A stretch of 64,000 bases of DNA from assembly GCA_947568835.1 (NCBI GenBank), contig OX387608.1, forward strand, positions 8,160,001-8,224,000, given 5' to 3'. Each line of letters starts with the position of its first letter. Position 1 is the first letter of the stretch. This DNA is from Protonemura montana. Taxonomy: Eukaryota; Arthropoda; Insecta; Plecoptera; Nemouridae. Both the position numbers and the translations under genes were made by a program. The notes beneath the pieces are model-generated. The model did not search any database. It was not told where the DNA came from and was given only the letters and a program-made list of their open reading frames with translations. Shown one piece after another: positions 45,651-58,850 of the stretch.

Positions 45651-46895
45651 CATTTCTATATGAGATAAACAATTGCCTAACCTTTCGTCAATGAATAGGA
45701 TGTTGAACCGACCCGTAATAATCGTTCACTAACATTATGTGGTCCACGTGGTCCATGACGCAATAAAATAGTAAATATCCAGATCTATAGCAAGCATTCA
45801 GACGTGGTTTTTCCCAAAAGACCACTACTTTCTGGTGATTATCGGTCCCCGCTGAACGCCGTGCCATAAAGTCAACCGGGACGCGGTCTCGGCCGGGGTG
45901 TGAGGCACACCGGGAAATTGCATCAATTTTCCACCTTTATTTTATTACGCATAAAACACGTATAGAACTCATTTTATTTCATCGTACGCCATACACGCAC
46001 ATGAATAGAAACATACGCCGTCCATGTTGATATATAACGGTATACATATAAAATAACCGAAACTGAAAATGGAAAATCGATTTTAATTTTATTTCCCATG
46101 GTCTGGTCCGGTCTGGCCCGGTCCGGTCCGGTCCGGTCCTAACTCTCTTGATAGTAATTAAAATAATAAATTAATCCGGTTCGTGTTAAACGTGTGTTGG
46201 TTCCTAGATCCTGATTGGTCTATACGGGGGTACAATGTCGACTGGTTTATCGCGGGCGATCATTTTCAATAGTTAGAAAGCCTAACATGGTCGCCGCGGA
46301 CTAGACCCTACATTAGCTAGAGAGAGAGAGAGGGTGGTGGGCGATTTCGGAGCGCCAAGGACTGTGGCTTACGGCTGTCGGTAGGAATACATCTGTCTCG
46401 TTCTCGGGTACAATGGTCGTCCTTTGTTCTTACTGATTAGGAGTTGTTTTAACTGCCGCCCCCCCCTCCCCCCCAGCCTCTTGCGCGCTTATTGGGGTAC
46501 GTTAGTTTGGTGGCTTGGTTACCATAGCTGTTCGTGTTATCAGATCCAGAGCGTCATTACCATTTAGATGTTTTGATTGGTTCTTGGCGGACTTAAGTGC
46601 GAGCGCCGGTTGTATTCTCTCAGGAACCGGCAACGTTTTTAGTTTGGATAATTATATTTTTGATTATTTTCTTGTGTGAGTTTTTGATGACAGCATGATA
46701 ACGCAAAATGTTTTCGAATACATGATGTGCCGTCAGTATTACCACTCTTGTCGCTTTGTAAATTGGACATTTTAAATCTAGCCAAAATGCCAGAGAATTT
46801 CATGACTCAGTGTAGTTGAGGCTAAATAGCTATTATTAGAACATTCCGGTCAACATAGTTGATATAGTCTAGCCTGGAAGATTGATTGATAAGTG
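45651..46895. other. Non-coding stretch
   Basis: Holds the GGTCC repeat (46101-46139), an AG run (46319-46332) and C-rich sequence at 46457-46474. No gene recognised. Confidence 0.5.
46101..46139 (+). repeat. GGTCC/GGTCT pentanucleotide repeat
   Basis: Eight or so tandem GGTCY units (GGTCTGGTCCGGTCTGG and so on) immediately after an ATTTCCCAT stretch. Imperfect first units and pure last units. Confidence 0.85.
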
Positions 46896-47101
46896 GGGTG
46901 TAACGACGTACGTGTTTTGACAACGGGCCATATGCGAATGGTCTTTGTAAACTATTGAACGATGAGAATGAAAATGAACCTTACGTAGCCTAAAATAGAG
47001 GAAAAAGAAACTCGGTGCCAGCACAATGCCTTATTACCTTGTTCCCTTATCAAGGTTACCACTGGCCTGACGGCCCTTCCGAAGGACGGTACAACGCGTA
47101 C
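46896..47101 (-). mobile_element. 5S-headed SINE, 3' half, minus strand
   Basis: On the minus strand this runs from the central domain (ACCGTCCTTCGGAAGGGCCG) through the GGCACCGAG and AGGCTACG blocks. A degraded CATCAT stretch and the terminal region (GTTGTCAAAACACG, CGTCGTTACACC) follow. The head is absent. Confidence 0.78.
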
Positions 47102-49368
47102 CTACCATATATCAGAGCCCTCTTTATGAGCTTGATGCCACTGTCTGCATGTCAAAAATAGCTTCAGAAGACCTCTAGAAAAAACGTGGTATCATTATTA
47201 AACGATAAATAGGTGCAGTAAATAAATTAAATTGTCTTAATGTTGTGAGGGAAATCGTAGAAATTAAATATTCAAGTTAGCCTGTTTTGGGGTTTCTGCA
47301 TGCCAAGACGCGAAGCTTTCGCTAAACTTTCGGCACTTGTGCACTCCATTATCGTAGCACGAGCGACACAAGTTTGCCAACTCGTCGACGGCGGCGTCCT
47401 CCTTGCGAGAGGCGCCGAGTCCCACTCGAGGGCGGCCGGAAAAGCTGGTAATTGGATCCGAGGATGCACCCTCGAGATGCCGATCTTGGGCAACGTGGGC
47501 GAAGAAAGTGTACAGCGAAGTTCGTCTGGGCTGCACCTTCTTGGAAATCCGACGGCATCTTTGCAGCTCTCGATGGCGTGGGTAGAAAGTCTTTCACCGC
47601 TTCAGATGGGGGCGTTAAGAGGAATTAAAACGTGGCGTAGGAGCGTTTAATTTCCTGTGTGACGGTGTCTTCGGATTTTTTTTTAATATCCGTGCAATAT
47701 CAATTTGGCTTAAGTCATATTCTTCGGTTATCTTCGGGAAATTTTGGCTACAGATATGTAATTCGGAATAGTTTACGCTGCGTTAGGTTTCGCGGCGTCA
47801 ATTGGCAGCAATTTCCTTTTCACGCTTTCTCACGGCAGGCTCTTATTTGATCGGGTGTCGCAAAGCGCGCGTGTGTGCACGCGTTCTTCAGAGCGCCGTG
47901 GATATTGTACAACAAAGAGCAAAAAAAAACTGGAAAAATGAAAAACCACTTTTCATGGTGCCATGCCGCGTTTTTTTTGCGCTGTAAAATTATGAAACTG
48001 GCAACGGTTTTAGCGTATTGTCCTTTCAGAAATCCGCGGCCTAGTAACGATCGTTGCCGCCATTGTTGTAATTTACATTTGCACGGTGATAATCCCCCTT
48101 CCCCCACCCTCTATAACAGTCCTCGCCGCGAAAATGGAATATAATGTGGACCAGCAATTCACTAAAGCTCATCAGACGGTGTTGCTGAATGAGATTCACA
48201 CCCTTATCGACATCGCCGTTGATAGCTGCCACGGTGCTTAACAATAATGCCGTAGCGCCCTCCTGTGGAGGCGTCGATGAATATGCAGGGGGGCATGGGG
48301 AGGCGTTCAGTTGACTTGGATGCATTACGGGCTCTTGTAGCGGAATGTAAACGGGGTGGGGGGGTGTTAGTCAGGGTGTCAGAAGACATAGTAAGGGGGA
48401 TGAAAAACATGGGGGTGAGGTACTTTTTGGGTCGTCTTATAGGCTCATTAATTCAGATTTTCGTCTGATATTTACTCGGAAATGGTGTCATTTCTTGAAG
48501 CTGTGAAGTTGATTGTTGTAAGGGATTTAAGAGAATTTCATGCCTTTCAAATTCTTCGAGTGTCACTTTGCCAGACTGAAAGGAACTCTCTTTCCCAGTT
48601 GTTTTATTTTTTTAGTTATTTCACTGACAGCCTTAAATTGCAGAAAAAAATCTCTAAAATAAGTTAAATAATTAAATTTGATTTTGATCACTATATTAGA
48701 TCTACTTTATATCTTTTATCATAGTATTGTTAAAAAATGTCTGTTCTATAAACATATTTGCCTCCCTTTTAAATGTCCCTGACCTCAACTCTAGCCTTGT
48801 AGATTTTATTTAAATACTCCCATGAAAAGCGTTACAATGTGTTTTTGTAACGACACCGAATCAATTACCCGACGTACACGAGAGACTTAACGCCTCACTC
48901 GTTAAACCCGGGTGTTCAGCTTGACCCAAAGCGGCAACCCGTCGAAAAAAAAAAATATATCCCCACTCGGCGTCGACACCCGCTCCAGAGCTCGGCAATG
49001 TAGCAAACAGAGAGTAATTCCATTCCACGTGCACACCCTAAATGTACAAATAACAAAGCCCCTTCTCGCCTCTTTGTAATGTAATGCTGCTAGTTGCGAA
49101 CCAATAATGAGTCTCTCTATTTAGCTACCCTTCGCGTATATACCTGTCTAAAGTACATACAACTTTTAGAAACATTATCATTTGTCTGTGCTGCAAAATG
49201 CTTTTCAAGTTATTCCTGTACCAAAAGGACTTGTGTGGTTTTTATTTACCTGACCCATATCCCTAGATGTCTAGCAAGGGCGAGGTTAAACGGCACTGAG
49301 CTAGAATCACAAAAATATATGTATTTATAGTTTTAATCATAGCCAATTTATTGAGTAATTGACTTATT
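47102..49368. other. Non-coding stretch with a CpG island
   Basis: At 47290-47610 five of six frames are open at once, which points to GC-rich composition, not to selection on one frame. No family motif is visible in any of them. The remainder is AT-rich with nothing recognised. Confidence 0.45.
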
Positions 49369-49768
49369 GTGTTTGACGGCGCACTGTTTTGACAACTGGC
49401 CTTATGGCACTGATCTTATGGTGTCGGCACATAAGCGGGTGCTGATGAAGATGATAGATGATGAAGATGGCACCGGGAAACCCGGTGCCAAAACGAAGCC
49501 TTATTTAGCAGAGCACCAAAGGGTTTACCGGCTTAACGTCTCTGGCGAAGGTTGTTACAACGTAAACACAATGATTCATAAACAAAATCTTGTGGTCTAG
49601 AGGTTGAGAAGGATGGCGAATGAAGTTTCTGTACTTATTTGCATTCCTCTAACATTTATCTCGAACGGAACTGGTCAACCATCCAATATCTGACCCAGCG
49701 CTGTGTTTCTTCACTTTGGTGATCTCACGAGAACCGTTGTTACCAACTTGCGCCTTTACCGTTTGGTT
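49369..49768 (-). mobile_element. 5S-headed SINE, near full-length minus-strand copy
   Basis: On the minus strand it has the SINE start (AAACGGT), the head with GGTTCTCGTGAGATCACC and GGTATTGGATGGTTGACC, and AACTTCATTCGCCATCC. The central domain is diverged, and the CATCATC stretch and terminal GTCAAAACAGTGCGCCGTC are kept. At 49469-49489 mutation has made a perfect 9-bp inverted repeat around AAA (GGCACCGGG). Confidence 0.88.
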
Positions 49769-51290
49769 TGAAAGTGAAAGTTACTGTATTTTCATAATGA
49801 AAAGTAGCACATAGATTAAGGGTCCCTTTATTTGATTTAGGGCTCTTATAGGTGTGGAGAGAAAAGGACATCTAAGAACAAGTTTTCTGTGTACCTACTT
49901 TGGGCAAGGTAACATATGTAATACGTTAGACTTTGCTTCACCAATAAAACTGGACTATTAAGAATGCTTTAAGAAAAAAAAGATAGTGGCATGGTCTGGC
50001 GCACTTTTTCCTCTTCTAAAGACTTATTCGAAGCTCCGTGTGAAATACAAGAAGCTTCATCGACGACGTCCTACCAAACCCCGCCGAATGGAGCGCACAG
50101 TGCATGTTTTGTGCCTGCTTCAACTCGATCCTCTATGTGAATCAATTTCCCAGCTAGGTGTGCCTTTTTCTCTCCCTCTCCGTCGACGTCTTTGGCAGCT
50201 TGCGATATCATCTCGTCGCGCTCAATGCCGACGATTATCCTCCCATTGACGACGATGACGACGGCGTCCTTGTGTGTGAAGGGCTTCAGGGTTTCGACAG
50301 TGGCGTCGCTGGAGTATGAACTTCGGGGCCATTTCCACTTAAGACAAAGTTACTTGTCTTTTTATTTACAATTTTATTGGAATTTACTGGAATTCAGTCA
50401 AATTTTGAACCATATACCGCTGCAAAATCATAGAATAAGTTTGAATAGTTTAATATCCTCCAATATTTACGGTCACGGACGGCTTTCTATGAGACCTTGA
50501 TGCAAAATACTTTTTTTTTTTTTGCTTTGAGCCACCTTTCAACCTTACAAAAAGAAAGTTAAAGAAAGTTAAACAATATATCTATATTCCGTTCATATCA
50601 TAAAATTTAGAAACATATATCGCAGCTCCAAGTAAATTTAATCAATGCTGCCCTCCCTCCAATCTTTCCGCCACTGGGACGCTGGCCAACGTCATCGCCA
50701 AGAAAAAAAAAACAGCGGCGCTGGCAGATTAATGCGCTGCCATGACACCTAGCAAGGCAGCGCCCGTTGGAGCGTGCGACACCCCACATAACCCGGCCCC
50801 GTAGACGGCGGGCGCGCCATTCGAATTTGACGCGGCATGAAATGGAGCCTTCTTTCCATCACCTCTTCCCGCCGCGCTGCGTCTTTGTCCCACCACAGCC
50901 TCCCTGTTTTGACACACGTATCTTATCTCATCATCGCTCATTCTTTCCTCGAGATTATCAGATGTGTTGGCGCCGTCTCTCTTCGCCGCATGGCGGCGGT
51001 CGTCGGGTATCTCTCTCTTTTGAGCGTGTCACGCTGGAGAAATGGGATCTCGCGAGGAATTGATGGGAATTGCGCTTTTTGTCGAGTAGAAAGAGGTTTT
51101 CTTAGGTCGGTGTGTGTGTTTTTTGTCTGTTATGGTTTTGGAAACGAGGCTGCGTTTTGTAATTTTTAAAACGGGTGTAAAAGAGATTGAATACGTCGTG
51201 GTGATGGCGTGAGAGTTGCTTTTGTGTGGGTTGTGAAGAGGTATGTGCATCTGATGATGAAACGGTGAGGTTGCTAAAAGTGCTTGATGC
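49769..51290. other. Non-coding stretch with a CpG-rich patch
   Basis: The patch at 50750-51020 (GCGGGCGCGCC, CGCCGCATGGCGGCGG) opens frames on both strands without motifs. Possible promoter or enhancer. Confidence 0.45.
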
Positions 51291-51693
51291 ACGGAATTGT
51301 TTGGCGTGTTAGAAACGCTGGTCGAAGTGAGATCACTGATGTTAAGCAACTCTGCGCTGGTTCAGGTATTGGATGGGTGACCATTTTACACATAGCTAGT
51401 TCAGTTCGGGAGATGATTTGAAGGGACGAAATTCATTAACTTTACACGCCTTGCCTCTCAAACGCTCGACAGCATAAATATGTGAAGGAATCCTGTTTTT
51501 CGCGTTGTTCCGTCCTTCGAAAGAGACGTTAAGCCGGTGGTCCCCTTGGTGCTCTTCTACTGGAGAAGGCTACGTGACGGCACCAGGTTTTATCTCCAAA
51601 CTTTAAGGTCAAGTATATCATTGACCTCAAAATCGCATACTCGTTCGACGACACTATTTAACCAGTGCCAGTTGTCAAAAAATCAATCAATAA
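51291..51693 (+). mobile_element. 5S-headed SINE, near full-length copy
   Basis: It has a start GTTTGGCGTGTTAGAAACGC, a head with GAGATCACTGATGTTAAGCA and GGTATTGGATGGGTGACC, and a body with CGTTAAGCCGGTGGTCCCCT. The terminal part is partly rearranged (CCAGTGCCAGTTGTCAAAAA). The tail is AATCAATCAATAAAT. Confidence 0.88.
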
Positions 51694-54600
51694 ATCCGAT
51701 TTTGAATCTAAATAAGAAGAGTTATTAAAACGTACTTTTTTGTATTAAAAAAACACGCATTTCATTCACGCACGTTCCTGACCTGCAAACACCACGCATG
51801 TCCACGTTCGTTGCCTAATCTACGTGGAATGCATTTTCTTTCTGCACCATACAGTTGCCCGTACAGGTTGTCCCATGCCCGCAAAAGCCCCGCTTCAAAT
51901 CGCAGTCCCGCAATCGCCTCATCGCCTCAAACGGGTCGAAGTCTTATAAACCTTAACACAAAATCACAATGGAACGCGATAGAAAACTTGGCGCTTGCGA
52001 GAGATGGAAAAAAAAAGACTGGGTGCTGAGATATTTTCGCAAAAGTTTGATCGCGTCTCCGTTGTTGGGTGTTGATGAAAAAGTTGACAAATTCTATCAG
52101 TGTGCACACACACTCACACACACACACATACACTCAGGGAGGCGTTGACGGATTCGCTATCCTTTCTGAAAAGAAAACATGCCACGGCAAACTTTCTGCG
52201 CTTTGAAAGAATTTTTATTCCGTGCTTAAACATTCATAGCGGCTGAAGCTGCCTCGCCCGATATATAAAAGAACTGTGATATAAAACCTATCCTAGCATT
52301 TTATTATGATATCCGCATTCGAGTTTTAATAGCCTGTGTTTTTTTTTTTTTTTTATTATTTCGACTGCAGAGCTCGCTGCTTTTTTCGCTTTGGTACATT
52401 TCGTTTCGCCAGGGTCGAATGTTGTAGGACCGCAGTCGTAATGGCCTAGTCTATAGGTTCCATCGACCCTGGCCCTGCGGCGGCTGGCCGAGGAGAATTT
52501 AGCAGGCCGTGCTTTTAGGGGGGGGTGAGGGGGGAATCTGTGCACATTGTTTTCCCACTTACCGCCACTTTTTCCCGCGAGTGAAACGTGTATACTTCGA
52601 AGACTTGTCATTTTCTTGAAGTGTTTTACCGTGCTCAGCCATTTTGTATTTACTTTAGTGTGTTTAGCTGCTTCTGTTCGCGATCATTAGGTAATTAATA
52701 TAAATATCGATAACGCACATCACGGATCTGATTACGACGTAGCGGATCTGGAAGTCCGCAAAACACACAAATAATGGAAAATGAATGTCGAGTAAAATCA
52801 GTTTCTTTAAAACATGTCCGTTTCACACAATGTGCAACCATGTAGCAATTTAAATCACATTCCTATGAAAAAACGACCCTAAGCAATAAAGGTAATGGAG
52901 GGTATTGGACCGTTGAAGGTTTGCTATTTATTCAGTTCATCATTGTGTGATCCATTCATTTGATTCACACCCAACTGTATACCCTATTCGCAAGCTGTAA
53001 AGCGTTTTCTACCCAGTTCTCCGGTACAGATACTGTTATATTCATATAATGTATATTTTTATACGAAGAATTTTGAAACTCTTTTTGCCGGCTCATTCCA
53101 AATGCTCCCGTCGGGCCGTATCACAAGACGTACCAATCACAACTCGATCGCGTTTTGCATTACAAACCGGGGACGATATTCAAAATTTCACATCCTCTCT
53201 GCGTCGTCGCGTCCATGTATGCCCGTGTAGTGCTACACAGGGGCTAATCACGTAGCCGCTAGCTGGCTTGCGACTCTGACGACGACCCCCCTGACCCCGA
53301 TGCGACCATGGTGCGCCATCGGTCTTCTACCCTTACTCCCCGCCACCCCAGGTTTGGGCTAGGACGTGATCCTGTTTGGGACACGTTGGACGGGGGGCAG
53401 GAGATGGATACAGGGTGTTACTCGTGCCAGGGTAAGATTGCCAGGCAGCTGAAATGATCAGGAATCTTGTTAAAAATTTTCGGGTCACTACATTTAATTG
53501 GCTTTTTTGGTGTCGTATGCAGCGTTTAAATTTTGGGTCTTTGACGCCTCGCCTCGAAATATTTCTGGAAACAAAAACTTTCTACAACGAAATATTTGGA
53601 GAATTGGCCCCAAAGTAGTTCATTTTTGGTTCGTTATGTTTATCGATTTTCCTCCTATTCATCTCTTATTTGTATTTTTTCGCTTTTTTCATGATTGCAT
53701 TGTAGTTCTTCCATACCCGTTCTATCTCGTAGAGAACAACTTAACTGGACTAAACTGTTCTGGTGGCATCACTTAAATTTATCTTATTGTAGAAAAACCC
53801 AGAAAACGGGAACCACACATAATTATCCCTTTATCTATTTTAGCCCCCAATTAAACAGACCTGCACCTCACACAATTCCTAAAGTAATTGGTATCTCAAG
53901 TACACTCAAAATCACGGCCATCCATGCTTCTCATTTATCACTTGTTCGTCCACCGACAGTTTGATGTCTCACAATCTTTGTTTACGACACGTTGATTGTC
54001 ACGTGTCCGTGTCATGACAGCTTTAACGTCATGGCTATGAAATGCACTTGTTGGATTTTCAACCCCTAGCAATACCCGACTATGGTGGCAGCGAGAGGGG
54101 ATAAGTGGGGTATGGGGCGACTTAATCATCGCCACCACTAGCTTTCATTGGATGCGGACCATGTTTTTATGCGCCTCGTCCTCGTAAAGCGCTTGCGTGC
54201 GGAGTTGCATTTTAATTCTGCGTATTGCATGTGGAGTAATGTTTACGCTATTCGTTATAAATGTGTCGTTAAACATGGCGAGTTGAAATGGCGGGCCAGG
54301 TGTCCGGTCCGCGGGCGCGCGCGCGCGTAAAAGAAGGGTGTTTTTTTTTATGACCGAACACGCGTGGAAATTGCTTGGCTATTTCGGCGGGGTTAAGTGT
54401 GCGAAAATTTGTTTGCTGGCATTTTGAAGGAAATGACAGTAAAAAAGTGTACGTGCGTTCGTTGTCTGGAAGATTGTTTTTACGGTGTAATTTCAAGAGA
54501 AAAATATTTGTTTCATGGTCTAGGAATTTTGTGCTCTGTTGATATATACTCTTAAACTGTTTAGTAATTTAATTTTTAGGTTCGAAATGGTATGATTGAC

Positions 54601-56927
54601 TAATAAAATAACTCTTTCCTAAGTCAGTGATATTGACCAGGGTTTTGTTAACGCTATTCTAGTTTCATTGTAGATAAGCCTATTTTCTTTTGTCCTTTAT
54701 TTTCTTTTTTTTTTTTCGTTGAAAGGGGTAAACCCCTTATTTGACTGTCGGCGCATTCGGTTCACCAAAGGGTTTTTTTTTTTTCAAATTCGCACTCTAC
54801 ACAATTCTGCAATGACACTTTCTTTGCGAAACATGAACGAAAGCGAAAAATTTATCTGAAAATGTGTCTGGATTTTTTGACGAATTTGACACAAATCGTC
54901 GTGCCGTTGAATTCAAATATGTATCTGATTCAAGTTCAAAGATTTCGAACGTGTCATTCAAATTGATTCAACCTTTTGGCCGTAAAGACACACAAAAAAT
55001 AACTGTCCACATTTTTTCCTGTGTAGATAAATTAAGCCCTCTCTTGACTCGCTTCGCTAATCTAATATGATCAATCCATGGAGTTTGCACTTACGTGACG
55101 GCCAATCAATTTTATTTACTTCTCTACTCATTAAGTCAGTAGCCTCTTTCGCAGTCATTGTCGTAGACCTACATCCAAATCTGCGCCCCTCAAATAAACT
55201 TTCCACCTTAACATGTCTGGATTTTAAAGGTTTTGCTTCTCGACCAGACAGAACTGGGCTCTTTATCACAAGGCATTCTCGCGATAAGCGAGTCCCAAAG
55301 TTTTTGCTGCGTTTCCGCAAGGTCCACGATACGCTTGTTCCAACGTCTCGCCCCCCCCTCATCCTTAACCAAGCTTCCAACCACCGTACCGAGTACTTCT
55401 TATCGCGACCGTAGCGCGCACCGCGGCTTGTTTGCAGACTACATTTTGTAGTAGTAATTTAATTTGCCGCTGTACGGAAAGTTTTGCGTAAATACGATCT
55501 TCTTTGCTGCGAGTTTAGAGTTTAAACTGTGTTCTGAGTGGGGTGGATGTGGTGGGGGGGGGGGGGGGGGGGCAGCTTGTGTGTGGTTGCAAGAGGGAAA
55601 TTGTGGTTTAGGTCGCGACGTATTTCATTTTCCTCCGGTGGGCGACTTGTTTTGATATGGTGAGAAAAATATGGCGCTCTTCTAGTTGACACATTTTGTT
55701 GCAAGTCTACCTAGACCTTGTGGGCTAGCTGGAAAGTCATTTGGTATACACACAGCTGTTTAAGTTAAGGTATTAGGATTTTTTTTTTAGATTTTAAACA
55801 CTCTTCGCGGCCTTTCAAAAGGCTTGTCATGTTTGTAGATTAGGTTCCCTCTCTACTTCACGTGTTACACTACTTACTTCCCAACTCTTACGTTGACTCG
55901 TTAATGTTTTGGTGTGTTTAACGACAACGGCCCCTTTGACACAGTCGTGTGGCGTCAGTCGTGTGGTATTAAAAGTAACTTATTGTACGGAAAAAATGCT
56001 GTAATTTTTGTAGCAAATATTCCATTTGGAAGCTCGTATATGTGGACTAAAATAAATGTTGGTAATATTCGGCAAAATTCCCATTTTTGTTTCTATGATT
56101 CAACTTAAGCCCCATTAGGTGTGACAACCCTAATTTCCCTCTGGGATAACTTTGAAAGACAAGGTACTACATATACCTTCCTGCATACATATGTAAATAT
56201 GTACATTTGTCCTCGTATTGCCCTAAGAAAACTGGTAAGGCTTATAAATGTAGCATTATAATTGTGTATTTTTCTTAGCTCTATCCAAGACATGTTTCTA
56301 TTCAACACAGCTGCCCCGAATTACTAGAGAACATCTGCGTTATAATTGTAAAGTAACTCCGTTCTTGTACACAAACCAGACGCGGTAAGAACAAGCTTAC
56401 AAAGCGCTGCACTCGAGAACAAAAGTGTCGAAACCGACGACCTCGACCAACCTAAAGTCGTCGCGGTTCATACACTCAAGACGTTGCATCTAATGGACGC
56501 ATAACTCCTCGCGTAACTGCCAGATGACCGTTTCTTGCCCGTCGTGCGTCTTGCTGTCATCTCCTTCAGTGCGTTTTGCAGACGCGCTGATACTAGCAAC
56601 ATGGAGCTGGCGGTGGCAAGAAAATGTAAGGCGTTTGTCTTGGAGTTGGGATGCTAGGTCACTTCGAAATTCGCTCGGCTTGCGTTATTTATTAAGCGAA
56701 ATAATCTGTATTCATTAAATCGTCGACGATTAACATACAGGTATCGATATTTTGATTCGTAATTACTTAATTGTTGATCGTAATTGCGCAATCGGGTGGC
56801 GCTTTACGTTACCTCGCGTTACCGGCTCGTTTTCTTAGCACAAATCTTAACATTTACGTTTTCCCTCTGGCTATACCCATCAGCTCAATGGTATAACGGC
56901 AAAGTGAGAGTACCGATCCTTAATGGT
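51694..56927. other. Non-coding stretch
   Basis: No gene recognised. Overlapping frames at 55057-55414 on both strands (107 and 115 codons) lack motifs. ATGGAGCTGGCGGTGGCAAG then AAAAT/GTAAGG at 56601-56631 has a good start context and donor, but codes only eight residues. Confidence 0.45.
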
Positions 56928-56985
56928 AGGGTAACCTATCCAAAACCTAGCTGCGCGCTGTATTACTTAACTTCGACGACCTATG
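56928..56985 (-). mobile_element. 5S-headed SINE, old head fragment
   Basis: On the minus strand GGTCGTCGAAGTTAAGTAAT is followed by GCGCGCAGC and GTTTTGGATAGGTTACC, which aligns to the 5S-like region of the SINE with several substitutions. No body is seen. Confidence 0.55.
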
Positions 56986-58813
56986 ATCTTAATTAAGAAA
57001 GAATCTTTCTGTATTTGACCAAGTATACAACATGAATGTAACAGCATCCTCTATCCAAGAGCCTATACGTACGTTTTTCTCTGTGAGCGACTTTCGAATA
57101 CCAATACCGACTTCTGTTTTACAAAGTTGATAGAACTCTGTGCGGTGCACATAATTTGGCACGGCACAGAGAATCACATCTGACTCTCCAAGGATTAATT
57201 ATCTGCTAGATGAAGCCGGCTAAATGTCGCCGTGTTTAATTATATTCCGACGGTAGATTTTGTACCGGTGGGTTGCGGTGTAGGTTGTGCTCTCGAAAAG
57301 GCCAAATTGGCTTCCCATTCTGTCTCGAGTCTTGAATGCAGGTCGATTTTCTGTGTGCTGGTATTATGGATCACAATCGCTCATATTCCTGGGGTCTCAC
57401 TCGGTATTGTAAGTTACTTGCTAATATGGTGTAGTATAAATTGATGATTAAGTCATTTATTTGGTTTCGCCGGCATTGTTCTCAGGGTTCTAGTTTGAAA
57501 TTAAGGTTATATTGAAATTATAGTACGTTCAATTAATGTTAATCTTCATTTCTCTAACATAGATCGAGTATTTTATTTTGGTTATGAGATTTCTACCATA
57601 TGAACAAAGAGAGCCCATTGAGCAAAGTGAGACGTGTTAAACAAGCTCAAAAATCATATCTCATGAAATACAAAGATGTTATACAAATTCATAAAGAGCT
57701 TCCCTTTATTATGTTATTCGATTTCATTTAGATTTCTCTCTTGAGCTACTCCAAACTTTCTTATTACGATAATAGACCAATATTTTAGCTACTATATCAT
57801 ACGGGAACATAAATTCATAAAACAAGTTCCAGACTAGAAAAACATCTTTTAGACGCCATTTGGTTAACTTTCTAGTTTAAAACAGCCATTTTGTTATTTC
57901 AGTAACGCCATTTCATTCCATATACACACTGATTCAACTTCCAACGGGTGGTGCTGCTGTAAGACCAACCCTCTGCCAAATTGCCGCGCGTCCTCAGGGT
58001 TAAAATTCAAGACATTTTCCGTTTTACCCCCCCCCCCCCCCCACCAATGTCTTCCCATCCCTATATCTTCTTTTTTTTTTTGCTTGCAAAGGGGCCTCGG
58101 TGTATATAAAATAAAACATTCCGGTTCCGTGCGCACACCGCTCGGTGAATGGCTTTATAAGGAGGAGAGTGTGATGATGGTTTTATAACGAATATAAGAG
58201 AGCTCGGGGATTATTTGAAAGCGAAACGGATGAAAGGCACAGAGCGGGCGCTAGATAAAGATGAGCGGGCCGCCCGCTCGGTCTCGGCGGCCTAATATCG
58301 CGATGACAGCGCCGCATGCGGCAGGACTTGGCATTGCTCGCGCGTGCGCGTTTGTCCCGCTAGGAATTCTCAGAGAGGGACCGTGACTAGCGCGACTTGC
58401 ATACCTGATTCGAAATCCGGCCGCTGAGCGGCGCTCTCGTAGCAGTAAAATGTGTTTAAAACTTAGTTTGAATTTTCTATGATGGTCTGGGCTGGGGGCA
58501 GGGATGGGAAGCTTGGTTATTGTATTTATTACCGGCGGTAGGGGAGAAGGATTTATATATTTGCGTTCTACTTTCCGTGATAACATAAACGTATATTCGG
58601 AGAGTCGTTTATTTTCTCTTTCTCTGTCTAAACCTATATTTGTGTGTGAGTAATTTCTACGAATGTCTTGAGTGGAAGCCAGCGCTTCAAGCGGTTGTTT
58701 TCTTGACTTAAACTTGGCCAGCTAAAACGTAAGAAAGTTACAAAGCAATAAATTTAATTGTGTATTTCGTGGATTAAATGGTACTGAACAATTGCAAATT
58801 TTCTTTACTCGAG

Positions 58814-58850
<37 letters not shown>

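Noticed and set aside
47264..47650. Five overlapping frames in a GC-rich island
   Set aside because: Simultaneous openness in five frames reflects few AT-rich stop codons; no frame has a family signature.
55057..55414. Overlapping 107- and 115-codon frames on opposite strands
   Set aside because: No motifs and no way to prefer one strand.
56601..56631. Eight-codon start (MELAVARK) followed by GTAAGG
   Set aside because: Too short to judge; good start context and donor words occur by chance at this density.
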